Assembly: GCA_028274465.1 (NCBI GenBank)
Contig: CM051457.1
Span: 113,025,982 to 113,089,981, forward strand
Direction: 5' to 3'
From: Plantago ovata
Taxonomy: Eukaryota > Streptophyta > Magnoliopsida > Lamiales > Plantaginaceae
Length of the DNA stretch: 64,000 nucleotides
Shown: in pieces, positions 12,281 to 22,490 of the stretch
Layout of the letters: each line of letters opens with the position of its first letter
Numbering within the stretch: the stretch's first letter is position 1
The notes under the pieces: generated by a model
Seen by the model: only the letters and a program-made list of their open reading frames with translations
Told to the model about the DNA's origin: nothing
Database searches by the model: none
Program-made: the position numbers and the translations under genes

Positions 12281-12635
12281 TACTTAGCAGTTGATTTAAC
12301 AACCTCGAATCTCTAACTTAGAGAAGAGCAGAAAAACAAAGAACTAAGGCCAGTACTTAATCTTCTACAACAGGTATAAACTAAGCAGTGAAGAAGAAAA
12401 CATGCCTTGAACTTTAAAACAAAGAGCAAAAACAAGAAAACAACGAAGTCTCAAAACAGTCAAGCATGCAATAAAACAAAAGAAAAACGGTCTCTACTCG
12501 TCTTAGCGAGGAAAACAGAAAACCACAGAGTCAAATAAACGGAAAAGCATAAGCAGTCTCAGTCGGCTGAACTAAAAGAAAAACTCGCTTGGCAGAAACA
12601 AAGAAGTTCGGTACGAGCTCGAAAAGGCAACTATC
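12281..12635 (-). other. Untranslated stretch between the leader ORF and gag
   Basis: About 355 bp, A-rich on the plus strand, with no ORF or structure that I can name. A second untranslated stretch lies between the leader ORF and the primer-binding site (13083-13342). Confidence 0.5.
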
Positions 12636-13082
12636 CTAATAAGCGTCCTCGCTATCATCCTCGGAACGTCCCTCGGGCACGTGAGCATCTCCTCCTTCTC
12701 CCTCAGAGGAGTCCTCCTCGGGATCTTCTTCGGATTCTTCTTCGTCTTCACTCTTTCCTCTACGGGATGGTCCGCAACCCTCGGGGAACGTCCTCCGAGC
12801 CTTCCTCCTGCGAATCCGGTTGCCAACATTGGACGCGGTTAACGTAACAAAGCCAGAGTGCTCCTTCGCGGCGCGTAAGGCCGTCTTCAGAAATCCGATC
12901 TCTGCTTCCTTCGTTGCTATCACATCTCGAAGCTTAAAGTTCTCCAGCCAGTAGTGATCACGTTCATGCACGACTCTATCCATCACGAATCCAGGGTAAA
13001 CGCCAACAACAGGAACGGAGGTATACGGGTTAAATTCTCCTTCGACTAGACGATAACGAATAACCCTCTTCTCAGAACTCAT
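12636..13082 (-). CDS. Extra leader ORF upstream of gag in the chromovirus, unknown function
   Basis: An uninterrupted 148-codon ORF starts at ATG 13080-13082 (MSSEKRVIRYRLVEGEFNPY), between the primer-binding site and gag. The N-terminal two-thirds look globular and charged (VVGVYPGFVMDRVVHERDHY), followed by an alpha-helical stretch, a basic patch (RRRKARRTF) and a strongly acidic Ser/Glu/Asp tail (SEDEEESEEDPEEDSSEGEG). I do not recognise the family. It is in the sense of gag-pol, and its open state contrasts with the two lesions in gag. It could be a genuine accessory protein, a captured host fragment, or a chance ORF; length and composition favour a real one. Confidence 0.55.
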   Translation of the reverse strand: MSSEKRVIRYRLVEGEFNPYTSVPVVGVYPGFVMDRVVHERDHYWLENFKLRDVIATKEAEIGFLKTALRAAKEHSGFVTLTASNVGNRIRRRKARRTFPEGCGPSRRGKSEDEEESEEDPEEDSSEGEGGDAHVPEGRSEDDSEDAY

Positions 13083-13342
13083 ACCTATCTGTAAGCACAC
13101 GCGTAGTTAACTAGTTAATAACTTCGTCAGAATCAAACGACCACGGAAGGTCAACAGTCTCAGAACGGGTCAGAGGTAGTCAGAAACAGAACAGAGAAGA
13201 TGAAGAGACGGTTCAGGGTTAGTACGTAAGACTCGAATCAGAAAAGCAACAGAAAATACAAGACCTAACCAGCGACTCGGACCCTCACACACACCCCAAA
13301 GGTCAAAAGATCCTATCCTAGCAAGCTCGAGTATGAACTCAA

Positions 13343-13354
13343 GCTCTGATACCA
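13343..13354 (-). other. Primer-binding site, complementary to initiator tRNA-Met
   Basis: Reading the minus strand, two bases (GT) after the LTR end comes TGGTATCAGAGC, the standard plant sequence matching the 3' end of initiator tRNA-Met. It fixes element orientation and which LTR is the 5' one. Confidence 0.95.
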
Positions 13355-13356
13355 AC

Positions 13357-15158
13357 TGTAACGGTACCGGTTTTGAAAACAAAATATTTTCTTGAAAAGG
13401 AAATTCGAAAATACTTTAATAACAACGGTCGGCAAGAAATGCCCACAATAATCTTTGACGCTAACAATAATAAATAATATCCAATGACAACTCAAGTTCA
13501 AATGCATAACGAATGAAGACCATAAAAGTGTATCTTCTTATTTTGAAAAGAAACCCGTGACACCCCAGACCCTTCTCTCAGTCGCTGGCATCCTAGTCAC
13601 GCACATCCTCAGCAGCATCTGGAAGGAAGGAATTTTGGAAAAACAAAAGAGTGTGAGATAAAGGATCTCAGTGAGGTTCTAAGTTAAACAGAAAGTAATC
13701 GATTTTAAAAACAAAATCCTTTTCAGAAAAACGAGCAAACAGAACAGAGCACATATAACAGATTAACAGAACAGAAACGTTGTAGACCGTTGGTGCAGCC
13801 CGCCTTATTACTCCTACTCCCAGAATGCCCTTATAACTCCCTCCAGAGGATGCATAACTCCGGACAGAAACAGAAACCCCCGTGTACTTTGGGGAAACAG
13901 ATCCTACGACCCTAATAGACCTCAGCGACTTCTGCCTCGCGCCTAAAAGGGAATAGACTAGGCCACGATCAAGCAAACCCGATAGTCCTCTACTACCCAA
14001 GCCTACCTAACCATAACCTAATCGACCGGTCACACAGAAACAGAACAGATACAGAACAACAGATACAATTAATTAACATCGAGAGGTGTTCCTGCAGAAA
14101 GGTCAGTACAGAACGGAGTAGTAATAAACAGAAATCCAAAAGTCATACTTAGGACTTATACTTTTACGCGGAAGCATACAGTAAACAGTAGATGGTAATA
14201 GACACAAACAGTCACATAGCCTTCCAGTTTTTCGCAAAGAATAGGTTTAGGGGTGAACACTCACCTTAGCTTGCGAGCAAACGACCTTCAACAAGAAATG
14301 AGCTTACGGGTTTACGGACACGGAGAACCTTCGAAAGAGAATAAAGTTAATCGATCGGCTCAGAGCAACAGACCGGAGGAACGAACCGGACCGGACGAAT
14401 CGTCGGCGACCGAGAGACAGAACAGACGGGGACGCGATCGAACGGAACGCAGATGGCGGCGCGGCGTACGGAGCGGCGCGGTGATGAACGGACTGAACGG
14501 CAACGGAGACCGCGGCGGAGCTGATCGGAGGAGAGATCGCGAACGGAGGCGGCGGGCGAAACAAACGGCGGGCAGAGCGGCGACGGAGCAAGGCGGCGGG
14601 GCAACAACAAGGCGCGGCGAACGGAGATGACGGAGCAGCAATCGCGGCGGCGACACGGATCGAACGGCGCTCGATCGAACAGAACAGATCGATCTCGGCG
14701 GCGAGAATCGATGCGGCGGGACGGAAGGCAAGGCGGCGGCGACTGGACGTGACCGGAACGGAGAAGGGCGGCGGCGGCGGCGGTTTCTTCTTCTCTCTCT
14801 TCTCTCTTTCTTCTTTCTCTTTTCTCTTTCTCTCTAACTTCCTCTCTTTCTTTCCTTTTGTGAAAAACGGCTGATGAGAAAATGGGGAAGTAATCTGACT
14901 AGGGTTAGGGTTAAGTGAGATTTTGGCCGGTCAATGGGCCTTTGACTGGGCTAGGAATTGGGCCAAACGAAAGGCTAGCAGATCAGATAGAAAGTCCAGC
15001 CCGATAACGAAACGAAACGAACTAACTTACGCGAAAATAATTAATTAATTACCGAATAAATAATTTACTCTGGTAATTAATTAACTAAAATAAATAATTA
15101 AATAATAAAATAATAATTAAATAATTAAATAAATAATTAAAAAAAACAGAGTGTTACA
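13357..15158 (-). repeat. 5' LTR of the chromovirus (right copy)
   Basis: 1802 bp, colinear with the left LTR. By hand I count about 15 substitutions and one short A-run length difference across the pair, so roughly 99% identity. Most differences are transitions, many at CpG sites. This LTR would drive transcription leftward, through the leader ORF and gag-pol. Confidence 0.95.
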
Positions 15159-18009
15159 CTTCTATGCCATGTTCTAAACTCTTTATGCTATGTTCACCAA
15201 CATACAGATGCAAGTAATATTAGTGACGATTTTGATGTCCGTGGAAGTTTGAAAGGCATCACAGGAACTTTTGATGAGTTACATGACTTGTACAAAAGAC
15301 ATGCTAAAAGCGTAGGGTTCTCTTTCAAGAAGGCAACATCTCGTCGTGGAAAAGATGGCGAAATTCGAGAAAAGTACTTTCTTTGTAGTTGTGCTGGACT
15401 TCCAAAAATTGAAAAAAGCCCCATGCTCACACCATCCCCTGTAGTGAATGAAGAAGGTGAAATGATAAAAAAAAAGGCGAAGGCAAAATACTATTATGAA
15501 GAAAGATTGCAAAGCACAAATGAGGATCAAGTACTTGTATGACATCAGTAAGTATGTGGTTGACACACATATAACTGATCATACCCATAACCTGACAAGA
15601 CCCCAATGGAGCCACTATCACAGATCTGAACGGAAAATTTCAGGTCAAAAAAGAACTTTTAATGCCTATGTTCTGTTCTTAATATTTTATGTTCTTAATC
15701 CATATGTATATTGACTTACAGATGAGAAGGCAGAGATGTTGGAGATAATGGAAAGAGCTATGCTGAGACCTACAGATGCATTCAACTATATGGTAGAGGT
15801 CGCTGGTGGACAAGAGAACGTTGGAAACATCAAACGAGACCATATCAACTACATAACAAGATATAGAACAAAGAAAATGGGTGGTGCAGATGCTCAGAAT
15901 GTGTTGGATATGCTAAAGCAAAGATAAGAAGAGGATCCCCAATTTTATTACACCCAAAAGTTGGATGAAAAAGGCAGATTATGCGGCCTATACTGGAGAG
16001 ACTCTATGATGCAGGTAATGTATATGTTTTATGCAATATTATCTATGTTCCAAGTAATAGTTTCTATGTTTTATTCAATATTCACTGGAAATCTGCTTGA
16101 TATGCCATGCAATTCATATAATCTTTGTCTAATCCATTGAAAATTGATCTCTGAAGGATGATTATGAACTTTATGGCGATGTAATGATATTCGACACTAC
16201 CTTCAGAACAAACAAATATGGCTTAATTTGTGCGCCTTTTGTCGGCGTAAATAACCATTGGAACAATGTTATGTTCGCATGCGCTTTCATTGCAAATGAG
16301 AGTGCCGAATCATTTATCTGGCTTATGGAAGAGTTCTTGAAGTCAATGGGGAAAAAGAAGCCAGTTACAATATTCACTGATCAAGATAAAGCTATATCCA
16401 AAGCTATTCTGCAGGTATTTATGTTGTTTGTAATATTTCCAATGTTCTAAGTAAGATTGACCATGTTGTAGTTAGGATATATTACATGTTCTAAAATTCC
16501 ATGTTCACAGTAATACTATCCATGTTCTAAGAAATATATGTCATCTTCTCAACTACGCAGGTGTTTGGTGAAGAAACAAGACACAGACTGTGTTTGTGGC
16601 ATCTCTACCAAAATGCCATAACTAATGTTGCAAGGCTAAGGCATGATAGCACTTTCAATGATGCTTTCACTTTGTGCTTATATGGATTCTCCAATGAGGA
16701 AGAATTTGAAGAATATTGGGCTGGAATGGTTGCTATATATGATCTTCAAGATGAGAAATGGTTCAAAAGATTATACACATTCAAGGAAAAGTGGTCCCCT
16801 GCACTAAGCAAGACATTTTTCTCAGCCGACATCCTATCTTCGCAACGAAGTGAGAGTACAAACAACTCAATTTCATTCAAGTCCAACAAAAACACATCTC
16901 TGACGCAATTCTTCAGATTGTTTGATGCCATGATAACCCGTTGGCGAACAAACGAATCGCTCAAAGAATTCAAGAACTCCTATCAGTCACCAAAAATATA
17001 TGTGCGTTCCGGCTTAGTGAAACATGCTGCAGAGGTAAATAATTTTCAATATACTGCAACATGGGTAATAATATGTTTATATTTTTAGAAACATGGGTAG
17101 TATTTCCAGAAACATGGATAGTTTTTACATAAACATGGGTAGTATATATTTATGCATATATTTAATTGATGTTCTTAATTTTCAGGTGTATACACTGAAA
17201 ATTTTCAAGTACTTTCAAAAGGAGTTCAGTAGATCATTTGAAACAAATGCAACATTATCTATGGACTTGGGTGACAAAAAGTTGTATGATGTAATTAAAG
17301 AAGACGATTTAGACGATGTTGCAACTGTTATGTTCATAAAGCACCCAACAGGTCGCATTGAAATCAGTTGTGGATGTAGGCACTTTGAAGAGGTTGGATG
17401 GCTTTGCAAGCACTGCCTCCGTATCTTGGATAAGCATGATATTAAACGGATTCCTGATGAGTACATCCTCCAACGTTGGACAAAAACATTGAAAGAGAAA
17501 GTCTGGGACCGAGTACTCCGTACAAAAAGCACAAATGTTAATGCAGAGGTAAAACTCTATTTTCTGCATAAGTCCATGTTTCTGGAAATATTGTCTATGT
17601 TTTTTAAAAATATGTCCATGTTCTTAAAAATGCTGCAGGAATGTATTGCTTGGAGACAAAAAATGAACAGGAGGTACACAGAAATGACCTTGAAGTCAGA
17701 AGGGAACCAGGAAGCAAGGAAGATTTTGGAAGATGGATACAAACGCGACATGGAGGCCATACTAAGTATTATAAATACAACAAAGTTCCCGGAAAGACCA
17801 CAAGAACAAGCACCCGACAGCCCCAACACTAAACCTGCATCGACTAGTGCTGCATCAACTACTACAGAACAACCTATTGTTCTAGACCACAGATTGCAAG
17901 CACGAAGGGGAGGAAGAAAGAAAGATTGAAGAACAAATTTGAAAGGAAAGGGAAGAAACCGAAAACAACTGAGTTTGTGGCGCCACCTCCTGACAAATAT
18001 TTGTTGTGA

Positions 18010-18561
18010 TTATCGTATTGAGTTTATTTTATTTGTCGAATATCATATTGTCATGTGAAAATGATATCTAGTTTTTACTTGGAACTTCATTTTTTATGCA
18101 GTTAAATGTTCTGGCAAAATTTGTCTATGTTTTAAGAAGTATTAACCATGTTCCACGCCATAACTTCAATTCTTAATACACTATGTTTTCATACATATTG
18201 CCTATGTTCACCGTAGAACATGCCATGTTCTAAAACCTATATCCCATGTTCTAAATCATCAGATAAGAATATGTTAAGAAAAGATGGAAATAAATAGAAG
18301 TACAAAGCACTTCTATACAGGGAAGAAAAAAAAATAACATAAGATAACAGTTTAAAAAACGTGCAACATATATAGGATAACATAGAAGAATAATTCTAGA
18401 AACATGGAATATATATGGGATAACATAGACAATAATTCCAGAAACATAGAATAATAAAAAATATCAACAATTCCTACAACAATTTCCAGAATCAGTAATA
18501 TTTCCACAATTCCAAAATGTTAAAGCTTACTACAACCAATGATATATCCACAATTCCAGAA
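18010..18561. other. Spacer between the two convergent MULE genes, rich in the ATGTTCT motif
   Basis: No coding potential. Contains many CTATGTTT/CCATGTTCT motifs on the plus strand (18120-18260) and their complements (AACATGG, AACATAGA) at 18370-18460. It would hold both 3' UTRs. Confidence 0.5.
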
Positions 18562-20197
18562 TCACTTCTTTTCCCTCGATTGAATGAAGTACTCATTTGT
18601 CGTTTGAAGATGATCGTCATTTGAACTGTCATCACCTTCGCCCTCATTAACCACTTTCTCCCCAATCTTTTCGGCCTCAACTTTCGACAGTTCTATCGTA
18701 GCCTCAAGCTGTTTTGCGTCTTCGGCCTCTAAAGCTAACCTTTGTAGTCTCTTCTCTTCTCGTATCTTCTCCTCTTTTTCCATTAATTCCTTTCTAACAG
18801 CATCATAAAACTTCATCAACTCAGAATTCAACAGTCGTGGATTTACACCTCTATACAAAATGGAATCCTTCGTCTTAACAAACTTGTCCACTTTTTTCCG
18901 CAAAGATGAACACACTTGTTTAAATCACTCAAACAAAGAGAGACAACAATCTCAGCTCTGAAAACGCGCCTTGCAGCAGGCTAAAAAAACAAAAAAAACA
19001 CAAATAAAACGCTAAGTTAGAACATAGGTATGCCTATGGCTGAAAATATTGACAAACATCTTAGACGAATAAAAAAATTACCTTAAAATTACAATCAAAC
19101 TTCTGCCCATAAAACATCTGCATGTGTTTCATCAAATACACACCACAATCATTTGTATCTTTTTCGGTCTTGATCCAAGAAAATGCAATTTTCTCAAGCA
19201 CAAACTCCTTCACCGATTCACCATCAGGACGATAGTTATTCTTTGTAAGGAAGATGCTGAAATGATGACGCTAAAAAAAAAAAAGAAACTCAATATATAT
19301 GTTCAAAAAAATAATACTCTATGTTTTATATAATATACCCTATGTTTTGAAGCATATTGCCTATGTTTACACTAGAAACTGCTATGTTTTAGAAAACATA
19401 TTGCCTATGTTTACACAAGAAACTGCTATGTTTTCAAGCATATTGTCTATGTTTTGAAGCAAATTAACCAACCACGGAGTTAAAAGCCGAGGGACAGATT
19501 CAACAGCCATCATACCCAACCCACCAAATCCAATCTCTTCAACATCCCTCTTCTGCGCCAAAGTTAAAGATTCCATCAACTCCTTTACCTTCTTTGGCTG
19601 ACAAGGAGTCACCATCATCTTAAAAATAACACCGTCATCCCTTTCAACACGGATATAATTAAGCTTTCCTTCTTCTCCAGGTCCCAAATCTTGAAGTCTA
19701 AATATCTTCCCAGAATTATGCCTAGATTTCTTCTCTGCCACTACATATGCAAACATAAGACAAATTAAGAACACATACAGAACATGGACAATAATGTACA
19801 AAACATAGACAGTAGATGAACAAAACATAGACAGTTAAAAAAAAAACACAACCAACATAGAAAATTATGTACAATACATTGCTTCTCTGCCACCATATCT
19901 ATATGCAAACATAAGACAAATTAAGAACATATACAGAACATGGACAATAATGTACAAAACATGGACAATAAATAAACAAAACATGGACAGTTAATAAAAA
20001 CAAAAACACAAAACAAAAGTGCAGAAAAACCTACCTGAAACACTAGATATTTTAGTTTTCTTCTCAGGCGAAATGTTTGCACCACTACTACTTGACTTCG
20101 TTTTCTTCTCCGGCGAACACAAAGCACTAATTCTAGGTGATTTCCGTGTTGGATTGTTCACCTCACCCAGCTTCCTCTTACCACGAACACCATCCAT
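18562..20197 (-). pseudogene. ULP1/C48 cysteine peptidase-like gene of the MULE, internally deleted and frameshifted
   Basis: Predicted exons: 20035-20197 (ATG at 20195-20197, MDGVRGKRKLGEVNNPTRKS), 19469-19740, 19082-19270 and 18562-18980, phases consistent. Exon 2 carries the EEIGFGGLGMM...PRLLTPWLV stretch found in the N-terminal region of MULE/plant ULP-like proteins. Exon 3 carries the catalytic-cysteine motif TEKDTNDCGVYLMKHMQMFY. Exon 4 has a charged coiled-coil tail (EKIREEKRLQRLALEAEDAK) in a frame shifted relative to exon 3 (switch near 18910-18920; otherwise a TAA follows). The peptidase portion carrying the catalytic His and Asp is absent: the gap between exons 2 and 3 is only 198 bp. 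SUMO-protease-like function is known for the family, but this copy should be inactive. It is convergent with the transposase gene. Confidence 0.75.
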
Positions 20198-20660
20198 ATC
20201 AACTAACAAAAGAGACACACTGTAAACGAACGAACAGAGATGAGAGAAATTACGAAAATTCAACCACAAAAAAAACCCTAAAATATCGAATCAAAACCGT
20301 AAAAAAAGAGGAGAAAACTTACGATATCAACTGGAAAACGTCGAAGAAGTTGAAGACACCGTCAATTGCACAAGAAATCCACGATCTACGACGGAGAAAC
20401 GAAGAAGAACGAACAGAGATGGATGGAGATCGACGGAGAAAACGACCGAAACAGAGAAAGGAGAAAACGAAGAATACGGACGGAGAAAACGATGGAGAGC
20501 GAGAGATTTTGTGAAGTCGGGTTATTAAACTCGAGTCTTATTAAGTCGGGTTTAGTAAATTCGGGTCGGGTGAGGATCCGCGAAAATTTGAAGGAGGATG
20601 GTAAATTGCAAATTAGTCCTGTCTCTCTATAAGTTAAAAAGAGACGGTCTCTTATGAGAC

Positions 20661-21365
20661 TTTGCGATTTTTCAATGTATTATTATTATTAATTAGTAGC
20701 AATGTGCAGAAATTTTGGTCAGGGGGAGCAACTTTAACTTAAACAAATACGATACAATTTTTTTTTGTTTTTTGGAACGCATCATCACATTTCATAAGAA
20801 CCAAAACAAGCAAGGATATGCCAACAATCTCTAGGCAAGCTTTAGCGACGTATCACAACCAAACTATAAAAGTTCTATGTGCTTGTACAAGCTAACATAT
20901 AAAATTTCTCATCGAACCATACAACGAATAATAGTCTTTTATGAAACATATGAATAAGTGTCTAAACGTAAAAATGATTATGTAGAAAGTAAAAATGATT
21001 ATGTAGAAAAACATATAGAAGTAACTATGAAAATTTGATATAAAAAGGATTGAGTAAAAGAAAACAAGGCTATGAAAAATGGGACTAAGTAAAAAAGAAA
21101 GGTTAAAATAAGAAAAAATGACATAATTGTGAGAAGAGTGGGGCTTAAGTAAGAATATAATTGTGATAAGCGAGGTTCGAACTTGCGTTATCAAGTTACA
21201 AACACAAGGTACAAACCACTTAGACATAGAAAGTAGGTGTAACTTTGACGCGCAAGAAACTATATACTCATAGTAAAAAATTGATGGATAAGGGTATAAT
21301 AGTAGTTTCGTAGCAAAATTCCAGGGGCAGCAATTGCTGCCCCTTGCGCCTTGATAGTTTCGCCA
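20661..21365. other. Gene-free stretch with a possible tRNA-derived SINE head
   Basis: No gene seen. A direct 21-22 bp repeat (AAAAATGATTATGTAGAAA) occurs at about 20966-21010. On the minus strand near 21170-21235, GTCTAAGTGG followed about 33 nt later by AGTTCGAACCTCGC resembles Pol III A and B boxes of a tRNA-derived SINE; this is weak. Confidence 0.3.
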
Positions 21366-22091
21366 CCGAATGTGTACATCTGATTGGATCCGATTAATAC
21401 GATCCTATTTTCGGTTTTTTTGGCTTCGGATGGAAAATCACTAAATCCGTAATCCAATCCGAAGCCCCCGGATCGGATTCGGATTAATCCGGCATCGGAT
21501 CGGTTAAATCTGCAGATATTCGATAGTCTGGAAAATATCAACGTAACTTATATTTTTTCAACTTTTCACTTTTCATTTGAGTAACTGTTTGAAAATTTTC
21601 AACATTAGATAATTAAATTGTATAACATGATAGTAGTCCAACAAAATAAATTACTACATATTAATATTTATGTATAGATTACATCTACTTTAAAAAATCC
21701 AAATTCAAGTTTAGAAGGGAAATGTTTTGTCTCCGATCTCGGGTAACTTCATGTCAAACAAATAGAGAAAAGAGAAGATAGTGGCATATGATAGAGTGAA
21801 AATGTGAAAGAGACGCGGGTTAAATGAGTCCTACAAATTGATTTTTTTTGAAATTATGATTTATGAGCCTAAACTTCTATACCGAAAAATGAAAACAATT
21901 AAAAAATAAAAAATACATAGAATGGTAAATATTGGATTGGATCGGATAATCCGCGAATTTTCGGATCGGATCACCGAAATTTTCGGAGTACTAAAACCTC
22001 AATCCGTAATCCAATCCGAAGCCTTAGGATCGGAGCGGTCCGGATCGGATTTTCGGATTTTCGGATCGGTGTGATTCTGAACACCCCTAAG
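21366..22091. mobile_element. hAT-like non-autonomous element with CGGATCGGAT-rich ends
   Basis: Both ends are packed with GGATCGGAT/ATCCGATCC words (21380-21520 and 21935-22070), and the phrase AATCCGTAATCCAATCCGAA occurs in both, in the same orientation. The right end reads inward as AGGGGTGTTCAGAATC, a form typical of hAT termini. The left end (GTGTACATCTGATTGG) is a diverged counterpart. The ~400-bp middle is AT-rich and non-coding. I could not find an 8-bp target duplication, so borders are approximate. Confidence 0.45.
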
Positions 22092-22221
22092 TAACATGAC
22101 AATGACAATGGTTTTGGGTTATTATGGGTTTTTTATTTCCACATCACACATACATTTCACATACACCACACAGTTAATAATGAAATATAAAGAAAAATGA
22201 AATTAAAAAATATTATTTGGG

Positions 22222-22279
22222 ACTTATTTGGAGGCTTCATATTTGAAGCCGCTTCATAAATGAAGCCCCAAATAAGCTC
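22222..22279. repeat. Imperfect 58-nt hairpin
   Basis: CTTATTTGG-AGGCTTCATA...TGAAGCCCCAAATAAG forms an inverted repeat with ~28-bp arms and few mismatches. It could be a miniature inverted-repeat remnant. The right arm overlaps the target duplication of the neighbouring LINE/SINE insertion. Confidence 0.6.
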
Positions 22280-22285
22280 TCTATT

Positions 22286-22476
22286 TTCTTTTGGAAACGG
22301 CAAAATTTTATTACGAAACAAAAAGAAAACAGGTACAAACAAAGTGCATAAGAAATGCACAACCCACGTCCTCTATGTTCAAATCCATAAACCAAGAGAA
22401 ACATAAAAGCATGTTCAACCTTAGACCCGTTATGGCTATATCAAAACTTAACTACCCCCTTCGTAAACTTAACCAT
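22286..22476 (-). mobile_element. SINE or 5'-truncated LINE tail with 14-bp target duplication
   Basis: A 191-bp insertion is bounded by identical 14-bp copies of ATAAGCTCTCTATT (22272-22285 and 22477-22490). On the minus strand it ends TAATAAAATTTTGCCGTTTC plus an A-rich tail, a form common at the 3' end of plant LINEs/SINEs. No coding sequence remains. Confidence 0.8.
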
Positions 22477-22490
22477 ATAAGCTCTCTATT

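Larger units (their letters stand above)
5913..15158 (-). mobile_element. Ty3/gypsy chromovirus (Tekay/Del-like) LTR retrotransposon, full length
   Basis: Two ~1.8-kb LTRs (5913-7716 and 13357-15158) enclose a primer-binding site, leader ORF, gag, pol and polypurine tract, all in minus orientation. LTR ends are TGTAAC...GTTACA. Domain order protease, RT, RNase H, integrase, chromodomain defines a Ty3/gypsy chromovirus. Bases next to the element (AGAAC at 5908-5912, CTTCT at 15159-15163) do not match, so no target-site duplication is visible. It sits antisense in intron 1 of the MULE transposase. Confidence 0.95.
5207..18009 (+). pseudogene. FAR1-related MULE transposase, broken, interrupted in intron 1 by an LTR retrotransposon
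   Basis: Exons read from splice signals are 5207-5342, 15208-15643, 15722-16014, 16157-16414, 16561-17034, 17186-17548 and 17639-18009. Domain order: acidic/Thr-rich N-terminus; FAR1 DNA-binding domain (FDELHDLYKRHAKSVGFSFK ... CKAQMRIKY); MULE transposase domain with catalytic-type aspartates in VMIFDTTF and TIFTDQDKA and the C/H motif RLCLWHLYQNA; SWIM zinc finger (ISCGCRHF...WLCKHCL); basic tail. Lesions: a +1 frame change at an A9 run near 15470-15478; an in-frame TAA at 15925-15927; and a frame change near 17887, after which the basic KGRKKERLKNKFE tail continues to 18009 in another frame. The retrotransposon itself lies in an intron and the flanking exons would still join in phase. The encoded protein would have bound and moved MULE ends in the nucleus. 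This copy cannot make it. Confidence 0.85.
4655..20660. mobile_element. Degenerate Mutator-like element carrying FAR1-type transposase and ULP1-like gene, with a nested LTR retrotransposon
   Basis: The core is a FAR1/MULE transposase gene (plus strand) and a convergent C48 peptidase-like gene (minus strand), a pairing known from ULP-carrying MULEs (the Kaonashi type). Candidate termini share a short inverted motif: left GAGAGACCATCTCT near 4690 (tandemly repeated near 4717), right AGAGACGGTCTCTTATGAGAC near 20640. The match is only about 20 bp and no clear 9-bp target duplication is visible, so the ends are approximate. Without the nested 9.2-kb retrotransposon the element would be about 6.8 kb. 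Non-coding parts are full of a CCATGTTCT/CTATGTTTT-like motif not seen in the flanking host genes. Confidence 0.6.

Noticed and set aside
22222..22279. Hairpin considered as a microRNA precursor
   Set aside because: Arms are short and nearly the whole hairpin is an inverted repeat, more like a MITE remnant; no known miRNA sequence.
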